Shown here piece by piece: positions 10,993 to 23,200 of a stretch of 64,000 nt of DNA. Below the pieces are notes generated by a model. That model ran no database searches and was not told where the DNA came from. It saw nothing but the letters and a program-made list of their open reading frames with translations. Numbering within the stretch: the first letter of the stretch is position 1; every line of letters begins with the position of its first letter. The DNA lies in the NCBI RefSeq assembly GCF_035594125.1, contig NW_026973750.1:41001-105000 (forward strand), read 5' to 3'. The stretch is from Scylla paramamosain (taxonomy: Eukaryota > Arthropoda > Malacostraca > Decapoda > Portunidae). The translations under genes were made by a program, and so were the position numbers.

Positions 10993-13737
10993 ATGATCAC
11001 AGTAGTACAACTAAACTGTCGCGGTTTCTGGAATAACAGACACCTTATCTCAGAAGCAATTCGATCTATCGATCCAGACATCGTCCTTCTCAACCACACA
11101 GGCACACCTCTTAAACCCATCAAACTTTACGGATACAACACACGCTACACAACAGGTACGCGCCATGATGGCGTAGCTATCATGGTAAAATGTACCATCA
11201 AACACATACACATAACCGACTGGCCTTCAGCCCACTTCCTGGCCACCAAGATCGAAACACAAAACGGGCAATTTTTAATCGCCACGACGTACAGCAGACC
11301 GGATACTGGGCTCCCTCTCACCAGCCTCAACAATCTCTTCAACCACACAAACATACCAGTCTACATACTGGCAGACCTTAATGCCAGTCACACAGCATTT
11401 CGACACAACAAGAACAACCAACATGGACACAAACTTCTGCAACTCACACAACTAAAACGCCTCCGTTTCCTTGGCCCTGACTTTCCTACCTGCTATACCC
11501 ACAATGGGAATGGCAGGCCGGATCTCATTCTCTCCAATCGGCAGTCCCTACCTTTCCACCACCACATCTCCCACGGACCCCTCTGTGGTTCAGACCACGT
11601 TCCCATAATCCTAAAAATATCCTCCAACCCCATATCAATCCCATCCCCACCTGTCCCCGACTACCGCTCCGCCGATTGGAAGGGATTCAGGGAAACACTT
11701 ACAGATCTACACCGACCAACACAGCTCGAAGGCCAACCATATACAGAAATAGACAGCGCCCTAGCGAAACTACACAGTGACATCCTGACATCAGCCAACA
11801 GACACACACCAAAGAAACAACACACAATTCACATAGACTTCAGACCCTCCATAAAAACACAACGACTACTAGTGTGTTACAGAACACGCTTTTTACAAAA
11901 CATGCACAACCTCATTCCCATCTAAAGAGACCTCTGCACCCTTCGCACACACATACTAAATAGCCTACAGGATGATCACAGCGCTCACTGGAGGACTCTA
12001 GTCTCCCGTATGGACGGAGCTCGCTGTAGAAACCCTACTCAGTTCTGGCACATGGTGCACAAGCTGAAGGGATGCCAGCGGGAAAGATTCGAGTACCTCC
12101 TAGTGAACGGTGATCGAATTACCAACCCAGACCAGGTCACCAACACCTTCCAGACACACTGGCATAACTCCTTCCAACCACACCCTCTCCCTCTTCATGA
12201 GCCCAGTATTGCCCACATACACCATATCACCGATCTTGTGCGCCAAAACCTAGCAAACACGCTACCACATAACATTATACACTTAACACGACTAGACCCG
12301 CAACACCCTCTCATCACACCCATTGAGGAGGAAGATGTCGCCAGGTTGCTCAGGCACACTCCACGGCGAGCCCCCGGCCCCTCAGGAGTCACCTGGCCGA
12401 TGGTGCGGAGCCTTCCTCCAGAAATCATATCCAGCCTGACAAAAATATTCAATGCTTGCCTCGCCTCTGGATACTTCCCAAAGGCTTTCAAAATTTCAAA
12501 CATCACCCTAATTGCCAAGCCCGGAAAAAACTCTCACTTACCAGAAAACTATCGCCCCATAAGCCTCCTTGAAATTCTTCGAAAAACTTTTGAGCGTCTA
12601 ATCAATTTAAGATTGAGAGCATTCCTCGAAGGTAACGGATTGCTGGCACCACAGCAGTTCGGTTTCCGGAGGAACGCCTCAACTGAGGACGCCCTTAACA
12701 GCATAGTAGCCTACCTAAATTTCAACAAGCCATATTACAAGACAGCACTCGTGACAAAAGATGTCAAAAAAGCTTTTGACACCGTTTGGCACACCGGTTT
12801 AAAATATAAAATTTGTAATAACTTCAATCTCCCTTTTCTAACACAACGCATCTTGTGTAGTTTTCTGGATGAGAGACAGACAAGAATCCGCCACCAGGGC
12901 ACCTTTTCGTCATTTTTTACCCCTCAGGCTGGAGTCCCACAAGGCTCCGTACTCTCCCCCACCCTTTTTAACATGTACACAGCTGACCTACCCCTCCCAG
13001 CCCACAATGACTCACTAACTATTCAATACGCGGACGATGTAATGCAATTGGCCAGTGCCAGGTCGTTAGATCTCCTAACCGACAAAATTCAATGGGAACT
13101 GATGGCGACTAGCCTGTGGAAGATGAAATGGCGAATTCTTTCCCATCCCGAAAAATCAAAAGTCACTTATTTCAACATTAAAAGAAGTCAGCCCCGCCAA
13201 ATCTCACTAAACAGAATTGATCCAATCCCCACCCCAATCCCCATCAGTAACAACAACAAAGTGCTTGGCCTCACCATAGATAAGCACCTCAACTTCAATA
13301 TACATTTAAAACAAAAAGCAACCATAGCCGCCAAGGCCCTGAGCAACCTGGAAAGATTTCGCGACAGCAGCACAAAAACAAAACTTCACCTCTACAAAGC
13401 TTTCATTCTCCCTCTCTTAACCTACTGCCCTCTTGCCCTCTCTCTCACTGCTCTCTCCAACCTCTCTAAACTTCAGAAGGTTCAAAACCGAGCAATTCGT
13501 TTCGCTCTTGGGACGAAATGGTTCGACTTCCGAACCTCTCTCTCCATTCACGAGGAGTCCAACATCCCCCCTCTTAACATAACACTCCACAATAGAATAA
13601 AAAAACAACTAAGCTCCTTCTCCGACAGACACACAATCACATACAATTTCATTACCAACCTCCCCCCAGCTTTCCGTCACCTGCCGCACTGCAATCTCCT
13701 TGATCCTCCCACTGTGCCTCCTGAACCTGTCTTCTAA
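10993..13737 (+). pseudogene. Jockey-type LINE ORF2 (endonuclease plus reverse transcriptase), one internal stop
   Basis: About 915 codons in one frame, interrupted only by TAA at 11923-11925. The apurinic-type endonuclease lies in residues 1-220: LNCRGFWNN at the start, LADLNASH near 131 and the catalytic CGSDHVPII near 198. RT follows: NYRPISLLEI near 517, KDVKKAFDTVWH near 592, GVPQGSVLSP near 646 and QYADDVMQL near 678 with both catalytic aspartates. No RNase H or C-terminal CCHC is seen, consistent with jockey-clade ORF2 of about 900 residues. The protein would nick DNA and prime reverse transcription at the target. Codon use is C-rich and unlike the GA-rich family A LINEs nearby. Apart from the stop it looks recently active. 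Confidence 0.9.
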
Positions 13738-15102
13738 TAATGGACTCCTCCTTTCTTCCCTTCACTATCTCCTTTCTCTGTACCACTCATGGTGTTTGAG
13801 TGGCATCATCGTCGTTCTCTCGTTCACGTGGGCGGGCCCGCGTGCCAACACCTAGTGGTTTTGTCATATTTTTTGTCTTATGGTTTTGTATTCATATTTT
13901 TGTTTTTATGCATTATTTTTCTGTCTCGCAGCCTAGGTTTTAAGGTGGCACCGGACCGCTCCTGGGAAAGGGACGCGACAAAAAAACACCGCCATTAACA
14001 TACCATGCCTCTGACCGAGGGAGTGGGGTCGTGTGCCAACACCTAGTGGTTTTTTCATATTTTTTGTCTTATGGCTTTGTATTCATATTTTTGTTTTTTA
14101 TACATTATTTTCTTGCCTCGCAGCCTAGGTTTCAAGGAGGCACCGGACCACTTCCAGAGAGACGGGGATAGCACGAACCGCACTCCTCCCACTGACGTCA
14201 CGGCAATGGGGCCCCCGGCCGTCGGCATGACGTTCCGGTGGCGGTACCCCCCGAGGTAGTTAAGGAGCGGCCAGTACTGATGATGGGGACGGTAACCACA
14301 CCATTCAGTGGAAGCCACTTCACCCCCCACACAGAGGTAGTTGGGTGCGGCAAGGGCTGGGCAGGAAGGTAGTCAAGAGATGGTGGGGCGGGGCCCTGGA
14401 AGCATCCATGCAGGAATCCCCATTCACCCCCCGCCACCAGCGACTTACCGCGTGCAAGCAGATGGTATTAGATTTGACCCCTCGTTGCGGTGAGGGAGCC
14501 TTTTCGAGCCTCTGTCATTGCACATCCTACCATCACGTCAATCATTATCACAAACCATCCTCACCCTCCCCATGCACATAACACCACGACATTTTTTATA
14601 TTCTCTTTTTTTTTTTTTTTTAGCAGGTTGGCCTTTTTGCAGGACGAGTCACAGGATACGAGAAGAAAGGACCAACACCGCTTTTTCACCCACCACATTA
14701 TATCATACAATAAATATCCCGGCCATCACCAAATCACTCTACTACTATCCGTGGTTCGGAACCCACGTAAAACTGTAGGTCCCTCCGCTATACGGATGTA
14801 CTTCTTCCTCTGTCCTTCTTTGAACCAATAAAAAGCACAAAAAAAAACCTTTTTACTCTGACTGTCCTTCACTCCTCTTTCACATCCTGATGGTGCAGGC
14901 TCTGGATAGTCTGGCCCCTAACTTGTGCGTGGTTTGGCCCGGGGTTTTGGGTGCGTGGGCGGCGTCCATGGCTGTGGCTGTCTTGGGCTTGGCTTGCTCG
15001 GTTGGTGGCGGACTCTCCTGCTTTCCCCGATAAGGACCTTGTCTCCCTTGCCATCTTAGAATGAATATAACACGTAAAAAAAAAAAAAAAGAAAAAAAAA
15101 GA
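13738..15102 (+). other. 3' untranslated tail after the jockey ORF2
   Basis: Mostly non-coding. It holds a 191-bp-period direct repeat (13842-14163), a T-tract (14607-14623), AATAAA near 14828 followed by an A-rich stretch, and a poly(A) run at 15077-15100. The element end could be at either A-rich point; the later one is the cleaner poly(A) tail. Confidence 0.5.
13842..14163 (+). repeat. Direct repeat in the jockey 3' tail, period 191 bp
   Basis: GTGCCAACACCTAGTGG and the roughly 120 bases after it (T-rich block, then GCAGCCTAGGTTT and GGCACCGGACC) occur at 13842 and again at 14033 with about 90 percent identity. Confidence 0.8.
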
Positions 15103-15232
15103 TGTCCTTCCTAATTCAAATTGCGCCTGGGTCAAGCCCCAGTGACTATTTCTCCTACTACAATTCCCTTTTTATCACCCCCCTATTCTTCCCACTATCC
15201 CCACTTCTCCCTCCCCATCTTTTCTCTCTTTG

Positions 15233-15360
15233 TTATGTTATGTTATGTAACCAGGAGTCAGTCCGGACCTCTCTCTCTGTGTGGTGTGATTGTACTCCCT
15301 CGCTCCACAAATAAACGCAGCCAAGATTCTGGTGTCTCTGCTACCCTTCACACCCCAACA
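15233..15360 (+). repeat. 5' LTR of the Gypsy element
   Basis: The last 105 bp match the 3' LTR (TCAGTCCGGACCTC through ACAAATAAACGCA to CCCCAACA). The start at TGTTATG is inferred from length. AATAAA lies in both LTRs. The long TA tract of the 3' LTR is absent here. Confidence 0.75.
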
Positions 15361-15378
15361 TGGCGCAGTATCGTTTAC
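15361..15378 (+). promoter_or_regulatory. Putative primer-binding site
   Basis: TGGCGCAGTATCG begins immediately after the LTR's terminal CA. Its TGG start is complementary to a tRNA CCA end. The tRNA species cannot be named from the sequence alone. Confidence 0.55.
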
Positions 15379-15489
15379 ACTGGGGTGAGGCACCAGGATG
15401 CGTCGGAGGAAATCTAGGAATGGAGCAAGCATCCCTGGAAGAAGTAGTCACCGGCACACCATTACCAAGCCCCCGCCACAGCTACCAGG

Positions 15490-16776
15490 CAGTGTTGCCA
15501 ACCTCTACAGACGTCTCCGCCCCACACACGTACTGAAATTACCCTACATTTGCCTTCATTACCCTACGATGGAGGATGAAAAAAACAAATTGTCATAATA
15601 CTGACAGGTATTTATTTATATGGTGACCGTATGGTATATAACAATTATGACAAAAGTAATTTCATGACCAATTTTGACTCATACCAGAAACAGAAGAAAC
15701 CACTTTCACATTTCCTTAAGGTTATAGAAATCAACACATAAAAATGATTCAATGACTGTTTTTAACCCATACCAGACACCAAAGAAACTACTTATTCCTT
15801 TTCTTAACAAAACAAAAGGGTTTTATTGAGATCTACATATCTTTGAATGCATACATCGATGCATTATGTAGATTGTAGTGTTCAGCACTAATTGGCTTAT
15901 TTCTGCAATCTTCATTCTTTGCTACCATGCTTGATTTTGTTACTAGAATAGCATTCAGTAGTTCTGGCCCCATTTTATTTCTTTTCTTCGTTTTAGTGTC
16001 AGTGAGTATTGAAAAAATTCTTTCAGTCTCAGCATTAGAGTGAGGTAAGATTAGAATCAACTTAGCCAAACATACCAAATTTTTAAACACTGATTCCTCA
16101 TCCACATCCTTCACACCAGACAAGAAAACCCAAAACTCAGCATCTGTTTTCTTCTTCAGCTCTGTTATTTCTTCTTCATTAAAATAAACTGGTAATTTTC
16201 TCCATTCTTCATCAACATCATTATTTTGATCTAATAAATGACTATATTTCTGTTTGAGGAGACTAAGAGAGGGAAGCCTACGTCTACTTTGCAAATCTAG
16301 TGCTACTGATGGTTGAACAAATTCTACTTCATGAAAGAAAGGGTCATCTAGTGGCAACCTTTTTTTTATCTCCTCTAGAGCTGACTTATAAAAAGACAAA
16401 CATCTGGTTCTGAAATCAGTTACATGATCAACTTTAAGGTTTTCTTGTTTGAGTATATCTTCATACTTTATTCCTAGGAAGACTTCAGATACTGGGAGGA
16501 GATAATCCAAATTCAGAGGCTCCCGGGCATTACATATCTCCCGGGCATTACATAACTATGGGAATAGACAATTTAAAAAGTATATTTTCTTAGTATAATT
16601 CTTATTCATTTACATAAAATACCTTTTTCTGCAAAATACCTACCACGCATATCAAAAAGTTCTAATTACCCTACGTTTTGCTCAGATTCTGTAAAATTAC
16701 CCTACCGCCCTACAGACCAGATTTGAGGCTAAATTACCCTACGCGTAGGGTAATTACCCTACGGTTGGCAACACTG
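15490..16776 (-). mobile_element. hAT DNA transposon, internally reduced, 1287 bp
   Basis: Perfect 14-bp terminal inverted repeats CAGTGTTGCCAACC, flanked by the 8-bp duplication CTACCAGG (15482-15489 and 16777-16784); an 8-bp duplication is the hAT signature. AATTACCCTACG occurs several times near both ends, as expected for transposase-binding subterminal repeats. The single ORF is the C-terminal part of a hAT transposase, so the copy is non-autonomous. It sits inside the gag region of the Gypsy element. Confidence 0.95.
15833..16510 (-). pseudogene. hAT transposase, C-terminal part with dimerisation domain
   Basis: A 225-codon open frame. The region around residues 155-200 (LAKLILILPHSNAETERIF, then NKMGPELLNAIL) is the hAT C-terminal dimerisation motif, in which an S/N-AxxER-F core is typical. 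The N-terminal BED finger and most of the RNase H-like catalytic core are missing; hAT transposases are usually 500-700 residues. The protein would lack the first catalytic residues, so it is probably a remnant kept open by recency, though a dimerising repressor cannot be excluded. The ends of this same element match the family. Confidence 0.88.
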
Positions 16777-16784
16777 CTACCAGG

Positions 16785-17795
16785 TCCGAGTCCTTCAACA
16801 CACCCCTCGCCCCACCAGCATCTACACGACCGCCTAGCGCACAAGCAACTTCACCATCACATCGTCCGCAGGCTCCCCCGTCGGGTCCTGGAACTGCAAC
16901 TCAAGGCATGTCACCGGCGGCGTTCGAGGCATGGGTCGTTAGCGTCGAAGACTACGGCCTAATCTGCGGGTGGTTCCCGCCCCTCGCCGCCCCATACGTG
17001 CGTCTCCTGTGCGACGGCAGTCTCCAGCAGCGCATTGACGCACGCTTTGACAAGCAGGACTTCCGGCAGCTCTCAATCAGTGCAGCGGTAGAGGTGGTGA
17101 GAAGTGTGGTGGTCGGACGGCGGTGCGAGGTAGGTGCATGGTCCGATCTCTTTCAGTACTCCCAGGAGCCGGGAGATAGTGTCGATGCATACATGTCGAG
17201 GTGCCGTGCCCTGGCAGCCGAGTGCAATTTTCGCTGCCCAAAGTGTGATGACTCACTGACCGAGTACATCATGAGCAGAAAAGTGGTCATGGGGTTCAGT
17301 GATCGCAACATGAAAGCTGAGGTGTTACGGTGCTTCCCTCCTCTGGCGTCCGTGAGTGATGTAGTGAATCAGTGCGAGATCATAGAGGTCGCAGACAAAG
17401 TGGCGGGGCAGCGGGTCACAGGGAACGTGGCAGCCCTGGCGGACGCAGGAGCGTCCACCCCCTACCCACCGCAACCCCCGTATGTGCCGCGCCCTCACAC
17501 CAGGCAGGGGCCCCGCCACCTCCAACGCAGTGATTGTAGGAGGCGTGGTGGCGACGGCAGACCTGTCAGTGCGGATCGTCTGCCCCTGGCCGCAGGCGGA
17601 GTGCTGCACCACGGCCGTAGCCGACACAGGGGCTCAGGTGTGCATCGCTGGCCGGCCCCTGCTGGAGAGTCTGGGTATCCCCCCAGGGCAACTTCACGCC
17701 TCACCCAGGACAGTCAGCCACGTCGCCGGTGGAGGGGTGAAGCTTCTGGGAAGCCTCACGTGCGAGGTGACAGCTGGGGCCATCACCACGTCTGA
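16785..17795 (+). pseudogene. Gypsy gag-like region
   Basis: The open frame is certain from 16908 (MSPAAFEAW) and extends upstream in frame to the hAT junction through a Pro/Ser/Thr-rich stretch. The core has the helical capsid-like composition of Gypsy Gag proteins (LICGWFPP, WSDLFQYSQEPGDSVDAY, CRALAAECNF). A single CPKC pair appears, but no canonical CCHC knuckle. Upstream of the hAT insertion the matching frame has stops, so the true start is uncertain. From about 17482 it overlaps pol in another frame, suggesting frameshift expression or decay. Gag would form the particle shell. Confidence 0.7.
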
Positions 17796-18770
17796 GTGCG
17801 TATACATAGCTGAAGGGGTGCAGCGGCTGTACCTGTCACTCGGAGCTTGCAGAGCCCTTCAGTTGGTGCCGCAAGATTTTCCCCGCCCTGCAATCAGAAT
17901 CAGCGCGTTGACAGCCCCTGCGTCTCTCAAGACCTCGGCCCACCCATTGTCACCACCCTACGAGTTGGTAGAAGAGAACGTGGGGCGTCTAGAAAAATGG
18001 CTCCTGGAGGAGTTTGGATGCACGGTGTTCGCAACAGAGCGCACGCCTCTACCAGAAATGCGTAGCCTGCCACACCACATCCACCTCCGTCCCGGCGCAC
18101 GCCCCCACGCGGTGCACGTCCCCGCCACAGTCCCGCACCACTTCTACGACGAGGTACGGCGCCAGATCAACGACGACATCGCCAGAGGCATCATAGAGGA
18201 AGTGCCTGCCGGAGAGCCGACCGAGTGGTGCGCGCGCATGGTGGTGGTGCCAAAGAAAAACGGGAAGCTGCGCAGAACCGTGGACTTCCAGAAGCTCAAC
18301 CAAGCTTGCCTGCGCGAGACTCACCACACCAGGACTCCCTTTGATCTCATCTCCAGCGTGCCCAAGCACACCTTCAAGACGGTCGCCGACGCGTACTCCG
18401 GGTACCACCAGATACCCCTGGACAATGAAAGCCGCAAGTTAACGACACTTATCACCCCTTGGGGAAGATTCCGCTACCGCAGGACTCCTATGGGGCACTG
18501 TGCGGCGCAGGACGCCTTCACGAAGCGCCTCGATGACATCACGAGCGACGTGCCCAGGAAAATCAAGTGTGTTGACGACACGCTTCTGCACGACGAAAGT
18601 GTGGCAGAAGCCTTCTGGTATGGATTTCTGCAGAAATGCCGCGACAACAGGGTAACACTAAGGCCAGATAAATTCAGCTTATGCAAGAGAAACGTCACGT
18701 TCGCCGGGTATCTACTCGGCTGGGAAGACTACCAGTCCAGTCACGACCTCATCAAGAGCATCACAGAATT
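17482..18770 (+). pseudogene. Gypsy pol, first part: protease and reverse transcriptase
   Basis: An aspartic protease with AVADTGAQVCIAG near residue 47 is followed by the RT core: RMVVVPKKNGKLR near 252, RTVDFQKLNQA near 265, DAYSGYHQIPL near 303, RRTPMGHCAAQ near 332, and KCVDDTLLHD near 360 at the catalytic site, where Tyr of the usual YVDD is replaced by Cys. The frame runs into the LINE insertion near 18771, after FAGYLLGW and a short thumb region; what follows to 18804 is LINE sequence. The remaining domains resume at 23514. Confidence 0.9.
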
Positions 18771-18894
18771 CACGATTGATGTTCGGTACATCAATCGCCG
18801 GTGACACAGCCTCTTCTCTCTCTCTGGACTCCGAGGTGACAGGACGTGGAGGAGCGCTGGTCACTGATCCCTTACTTCGCTTCTAACGTGACGG

Positions 18895-19340
18895 AAAGCA
18901 AGGCAGAAACTCCACTACACGACATAAAGCAAGGTAGTAACTCCACTACACGACATAAAGCAAGGCAGTAACTCCACTACACGACATAAAGCAAGGCAGA
19001 AACTCCACTACACGACATAAAGCAAGGCAGTAACTCCACTACACGACATAAAGCAAGGCGGTAACTCCACTACACGACATAAAGCAAGGCAGAAACTCCA
19101 CTACACGACATAAAGCAAGGCAGTAACTTCATTACACGACATAAAGCAGGACAGTAACTCCACTACACGATATAAAGCAAGGCAGTAACTCCACTACATA
19201 GCATAAAGCGAGGCAGTAACTCCACTACACGACATAAAGCAAGGGCGTAACTCCACTACACGACATAAAGCAAGGCAGTAACTCCACTACACGACATAAA
19301 GCAAGGCAGTAACTCCACTACACAACATAAAGGAAGGCTA
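18895..19340 (+). repeat. Tandem array of about 14 monomers of 31 bp
   Basis: The unit ACGACATAAAGCAAGGCAGT plus AACTCCACTAC repeats about 14 times, with scattered substitutions such as CAGA for CAGT; degenerate units continue to about 19420. It lies within the LINE C insertion, just upstream of ORF1. Confidence 0.95.
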
Positions 19341-19488
19341 CACCACCACACAGCGTCAAGCAAGGTCGCAAACCCACCACATAAAGGCCACCACATAAAG
19401 CACCACATCACATAAAGCAAGCTGTCACTCTGCTACGTAGTAAGAAGACGAGCTCCTAACACTTAAGCCCCAGCACCTAGGTCATAAA

Positions 19489-20241
19489 GTGCGTAACAAA
19501 GTGAACATGACAACCTATGAAGATCCAGCTACTGTTAGAGCGTTGGCTCCAACAGATATAAATAAAATGACAAACCCACAACTAAAGAGAGCGCTTGCAA
19601 CTCTACTAACAGCTGATGCCTCTACACAACCATCTAATAATGATCTATTGGAGGAAATAAGAAGCTTAAAAGAGGAAGTGAAAGGCATGGCCAGCATTAA
19701 ACAAGAAGTGGAGCAGTTGTCTGATAAGTTGGACCAAGCATTCCAGATTATTTCACAACAACAGTTATTTTTAGAATCTTTGGACAACAAGGAGAGGAAG
19801 AGAAATTTAGTTATTACTGGGTTGACAGAAGAGAGCGATGTAACAGGGTGCAACGATGCTGAGAAAGTACGCAATGTGATAGCAGCGACTGGATATCAGC
19901 AAAACGTTGATCCTGCAGCGTGGGAAATCAAACGACTCGGAAAAGAGGACCAGCGTAGGTAACGACCGCTTCTTGTCGTGGTGGGAGACGGAAATCAACG
20001 TAATGAGATCGTGAGGATGGCAAAGAACTTGAAATCAGTTGAAGGACCTCTCTCTTCTGTATATGTCAAGAAGGATGTCCACCCGGCAGTGAGAAAGGAG
20101 ATGGCGCGGTTGAGGCAACGTGAAAGAGAAGAAAAAGAAAAGCCAGGAAATGTGGGTGTGTCTATTAGTTATGATTGGAAAAGACGTGTGTTGTTAAGGG
20201 ATGGCAATGTAATCGATAAGTTTTCACCATATTTTTTCTGA
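19489..20241 (+). pseudogene. LINE family C ORF1 (coiled coil plus RNA-binding domain), one in-frame stop
   Basis: 250 codons in one frame with a single TAA at 19960-19962, after which the same frame continues as RPLLVVVGDGNQRNE. The likely start is ATG 19507, because the codon at 19489 is not ATG. Residues 60-105 form a heptad-like coiled coil (LLEEIRSLKEEVKGM, VEQLSDKLDQAFQII). ERKRNLVITGLTEE starts an RRM-like segment, and the tail VHPAVRKEMARLRQREREEKE resembles the basic C-terminal domain of L1-like ORF1 proteins. Such proteins trimerise and chaperone element RNA. ORF2 follows after 20 bp in another frame. Confidence 0.8.
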
Positions 20242-20261
20242 ATACAAAGAAAAATACCAGT

Positions 20262-23200
20262 GTGTTGAAATTATGTTCATGGAATGTATGTGGAGTAAGG
20301 GAAAAATTGAATGATCCGGAAATTCTTAAGTTCTTAATGCAATATGATCTGGTTTGGCTGTTAGAGGTTAAAAGTGCGTATGAAAAAAGCGTACCTGGTT
20401 TCTATATGTATAACAATAAGTCAAGAGTAGGCTGTAACAGAGGTGGTGTTATGTTGCTCATCAAATGTGCGTTGATGCAATATGTGACCAATGTAAACAT
20501 GGAGGAAGATGACATGATATGGGTGAATTTATCGGTGTGTAAAGATGTGAAATTCGGTGGTGTTTATATACCTCCAGAAGACTCACTATATTGCGAAGCT
20601 TCACCGTTTCGAGCGTTAAGTGAGATGTGTTTGAACACTCGTGACGTAGTTGTTTTAGGTGATTTTAATGCACGAGTTGGATCACATGTGTTGTCGTGTG
20701 GTAATGGAAGTGTCTATAGATATGATGGTGTGAAGGATCCGGTAGTGAATAGTCACGGGCGTATGTTGCGTAACATGTGTAGAAGTAACAATATGGTTGT
20801 GATGAATCACCTGAACAGAAAAGGAACTACCTTAGGAGGTGACTTATCTTTTAGAAGAGGATCAAGATGGACATCGGAGATTGACTTGTGCGTGGTTACT
20901 TCCGATTGCGTAAGATTTGTCAGTTCGGTCGAGGTAAACAAGTCAGTTAAAGGTTCCGACCACGCCCCAATTTGCGTAGATCTCGCTACTAAAGAAATGA
21001 CTCAAGTTTCCCCGACAGAGCTGTTAGAACGAGCTAACGGTCTGGGTGAGTCATACCGAAGAATACTTGCAAACGAGTCGATGTGGAAAAGTCCAAGATA
21101 TGACACCGTAAACTTACATGATTTCAGTACCGAATTGCTAAGTCTCGATCCACCGAATCCGGACGCTGTTAGTATTGAAAATATTTCTGAAGCCTTCAGA
21201 TCGAGCAGTGAAATTATTCATGAAGCTGCTCGTAGGAACAGATGTGGACGTCTCGACCAGCAGGAAGAAACGTGGGACAGAACGTTGCCGCGCTGGAGAA
21301 GGATATTAGAAACAAATGATGCTAAGTTCATATGGAAGGCCATTAACTGGTCAGGGAATATTGATACGCACGAACACAGACAACCTGAAGACGATCAACT
21401 AAAGACCCATTTCGAGAGCTTGTTAAATAATGAGTGTCACACTAATAGTATTCGCACTGTATGTATAGATGACTCGACTCCAACGATACCCGTATTAGAC
21501 GAACCTTTCACTGTACAAGAATTAGATAAAGTACTCAAGGATGTGAATGTTAGAAAAAGTTATGTTGGTATTTGTCCAGGAATTATGAGAGCTTTACCTG
21601 TTGACTGGATCATGTTCTTTTTACATATGTTTAACGTTGTTTTTCTTAATGTGTGTTATCCAGTTTCATGGAGTTGTAGCAAACATTTTGTACTCTTCAA
21701 AGGAGGTAAAGACAGACTTGAATGTGGAAACTACAGAGGCATATCCATTATGAATACATTGGCAAAATTGTATGATTACTTAATTTTGAACAGATTAAAA
21801 CTATGGACAAGTATTGATAAATGTCAAGCAGGTGCTCAAAGCGGTCGAGGATGTGTCGAACAAATAATGACGTTAAGATTATTATGTGACCTGGCTAATT
21901 ATAAGAAAAAGAAGCTGTATATGTTATTCATAGATTACAGCAAAGCATATGATAGAGTGCCTCGAGGTAAATTGCTTGAATTGCTTAAATCACGTGGTTG
22001 TGGTAAGGTTATGTTGCGTGCTATACAAGCTATGTATTCCTGTACTCAAAGTGTGTTACGTTCTGCAACTATTGATGCCACTGTTGGAGTCCGCCAAGGA
22101 TCTCCATCGAGTTGTCTCTTATTCACCATATACATGGATGAGGTGGTTAGGATGATAAACAGGTGTGTAGATACAGATGGATTCTTGGGGAAACTACATA
22201 CGCTCCTTCTTATGGATGACATGGTAATACTAGCTACTTCTAAAGAAATGTGTGTGAGAAAGTTAACCGCAGTGTTGGATTATTGCCAAGAATATGGAAT
22301 GGTACTTAATGAAAAGAAAACAAAACTTATGGTAGTGCGAGGTACAGATGAAGACAGATTGCCGTTAACTGTTCGTAACATCAAGATAGACTGTGTTCAT
22401 AAGTATCTTTACCTTGGGGCATGGATTTGTGATGATGCAAAGATGAACACAGTATTGGACCTTCACGAAACCGTGAATGAGATGCAACTCAATAAATTTG
22501 CAATTTTTTGTGCAGCAAATAACATTATGCCATATACATACAAGCGCAAAGTATTTGATGCTGCTGTCACTTCTGCCCTTCTTTATAGCTCAGAAACATG
22601 GTTGACAAATAATCCTAGAAAGATAATTGTTCAATACAATAGAGCAGTAAAGAACTTGCTAGGGGTAAGGAAATTTACAAGCCCCGACATGTGTCTTATT
22701 GAATCAGGTATTCCACCTGTACTTGATGTCATAGCAAAAAGGAGAAGGAAATTTCTAGAATCAAAGTTAAGGGAACCGAACGTTGAAGAACCATTCTATG
22801 TTGCATTTGAGTTGTGCAGAGTAGCTAATACTCCAGGGTATCAATTTGTGATGAAGGCACTACAGTATAGAGATAACGTAAGTCCACTGGATATAGTCAA
22901 AATAAAAATTAGAGAAAAACCCGAGACGGCATCTAAGTATGTGGCGTACAGATCAGTAATTAACCCTGAACTATCAGTACATCCAGTTTATGTCAGCAAT
23001 GAGTTTGTCCCGGACTACAAAAGGCAGGCCCTTACGAGGCTTCGATTAATGTCACATGATTTAAAAATTGAGACAGGTAGAAGGAATGGAATACCAGCAG
23101 AGTTGCGACTGTGTATGTGTGATAGTAATGCAGTACAAGATGAGTCTCATGTTTTGTTAAATTGTTCTTTGTCAAGGGACTGTAGGGCTAGATATAATAT

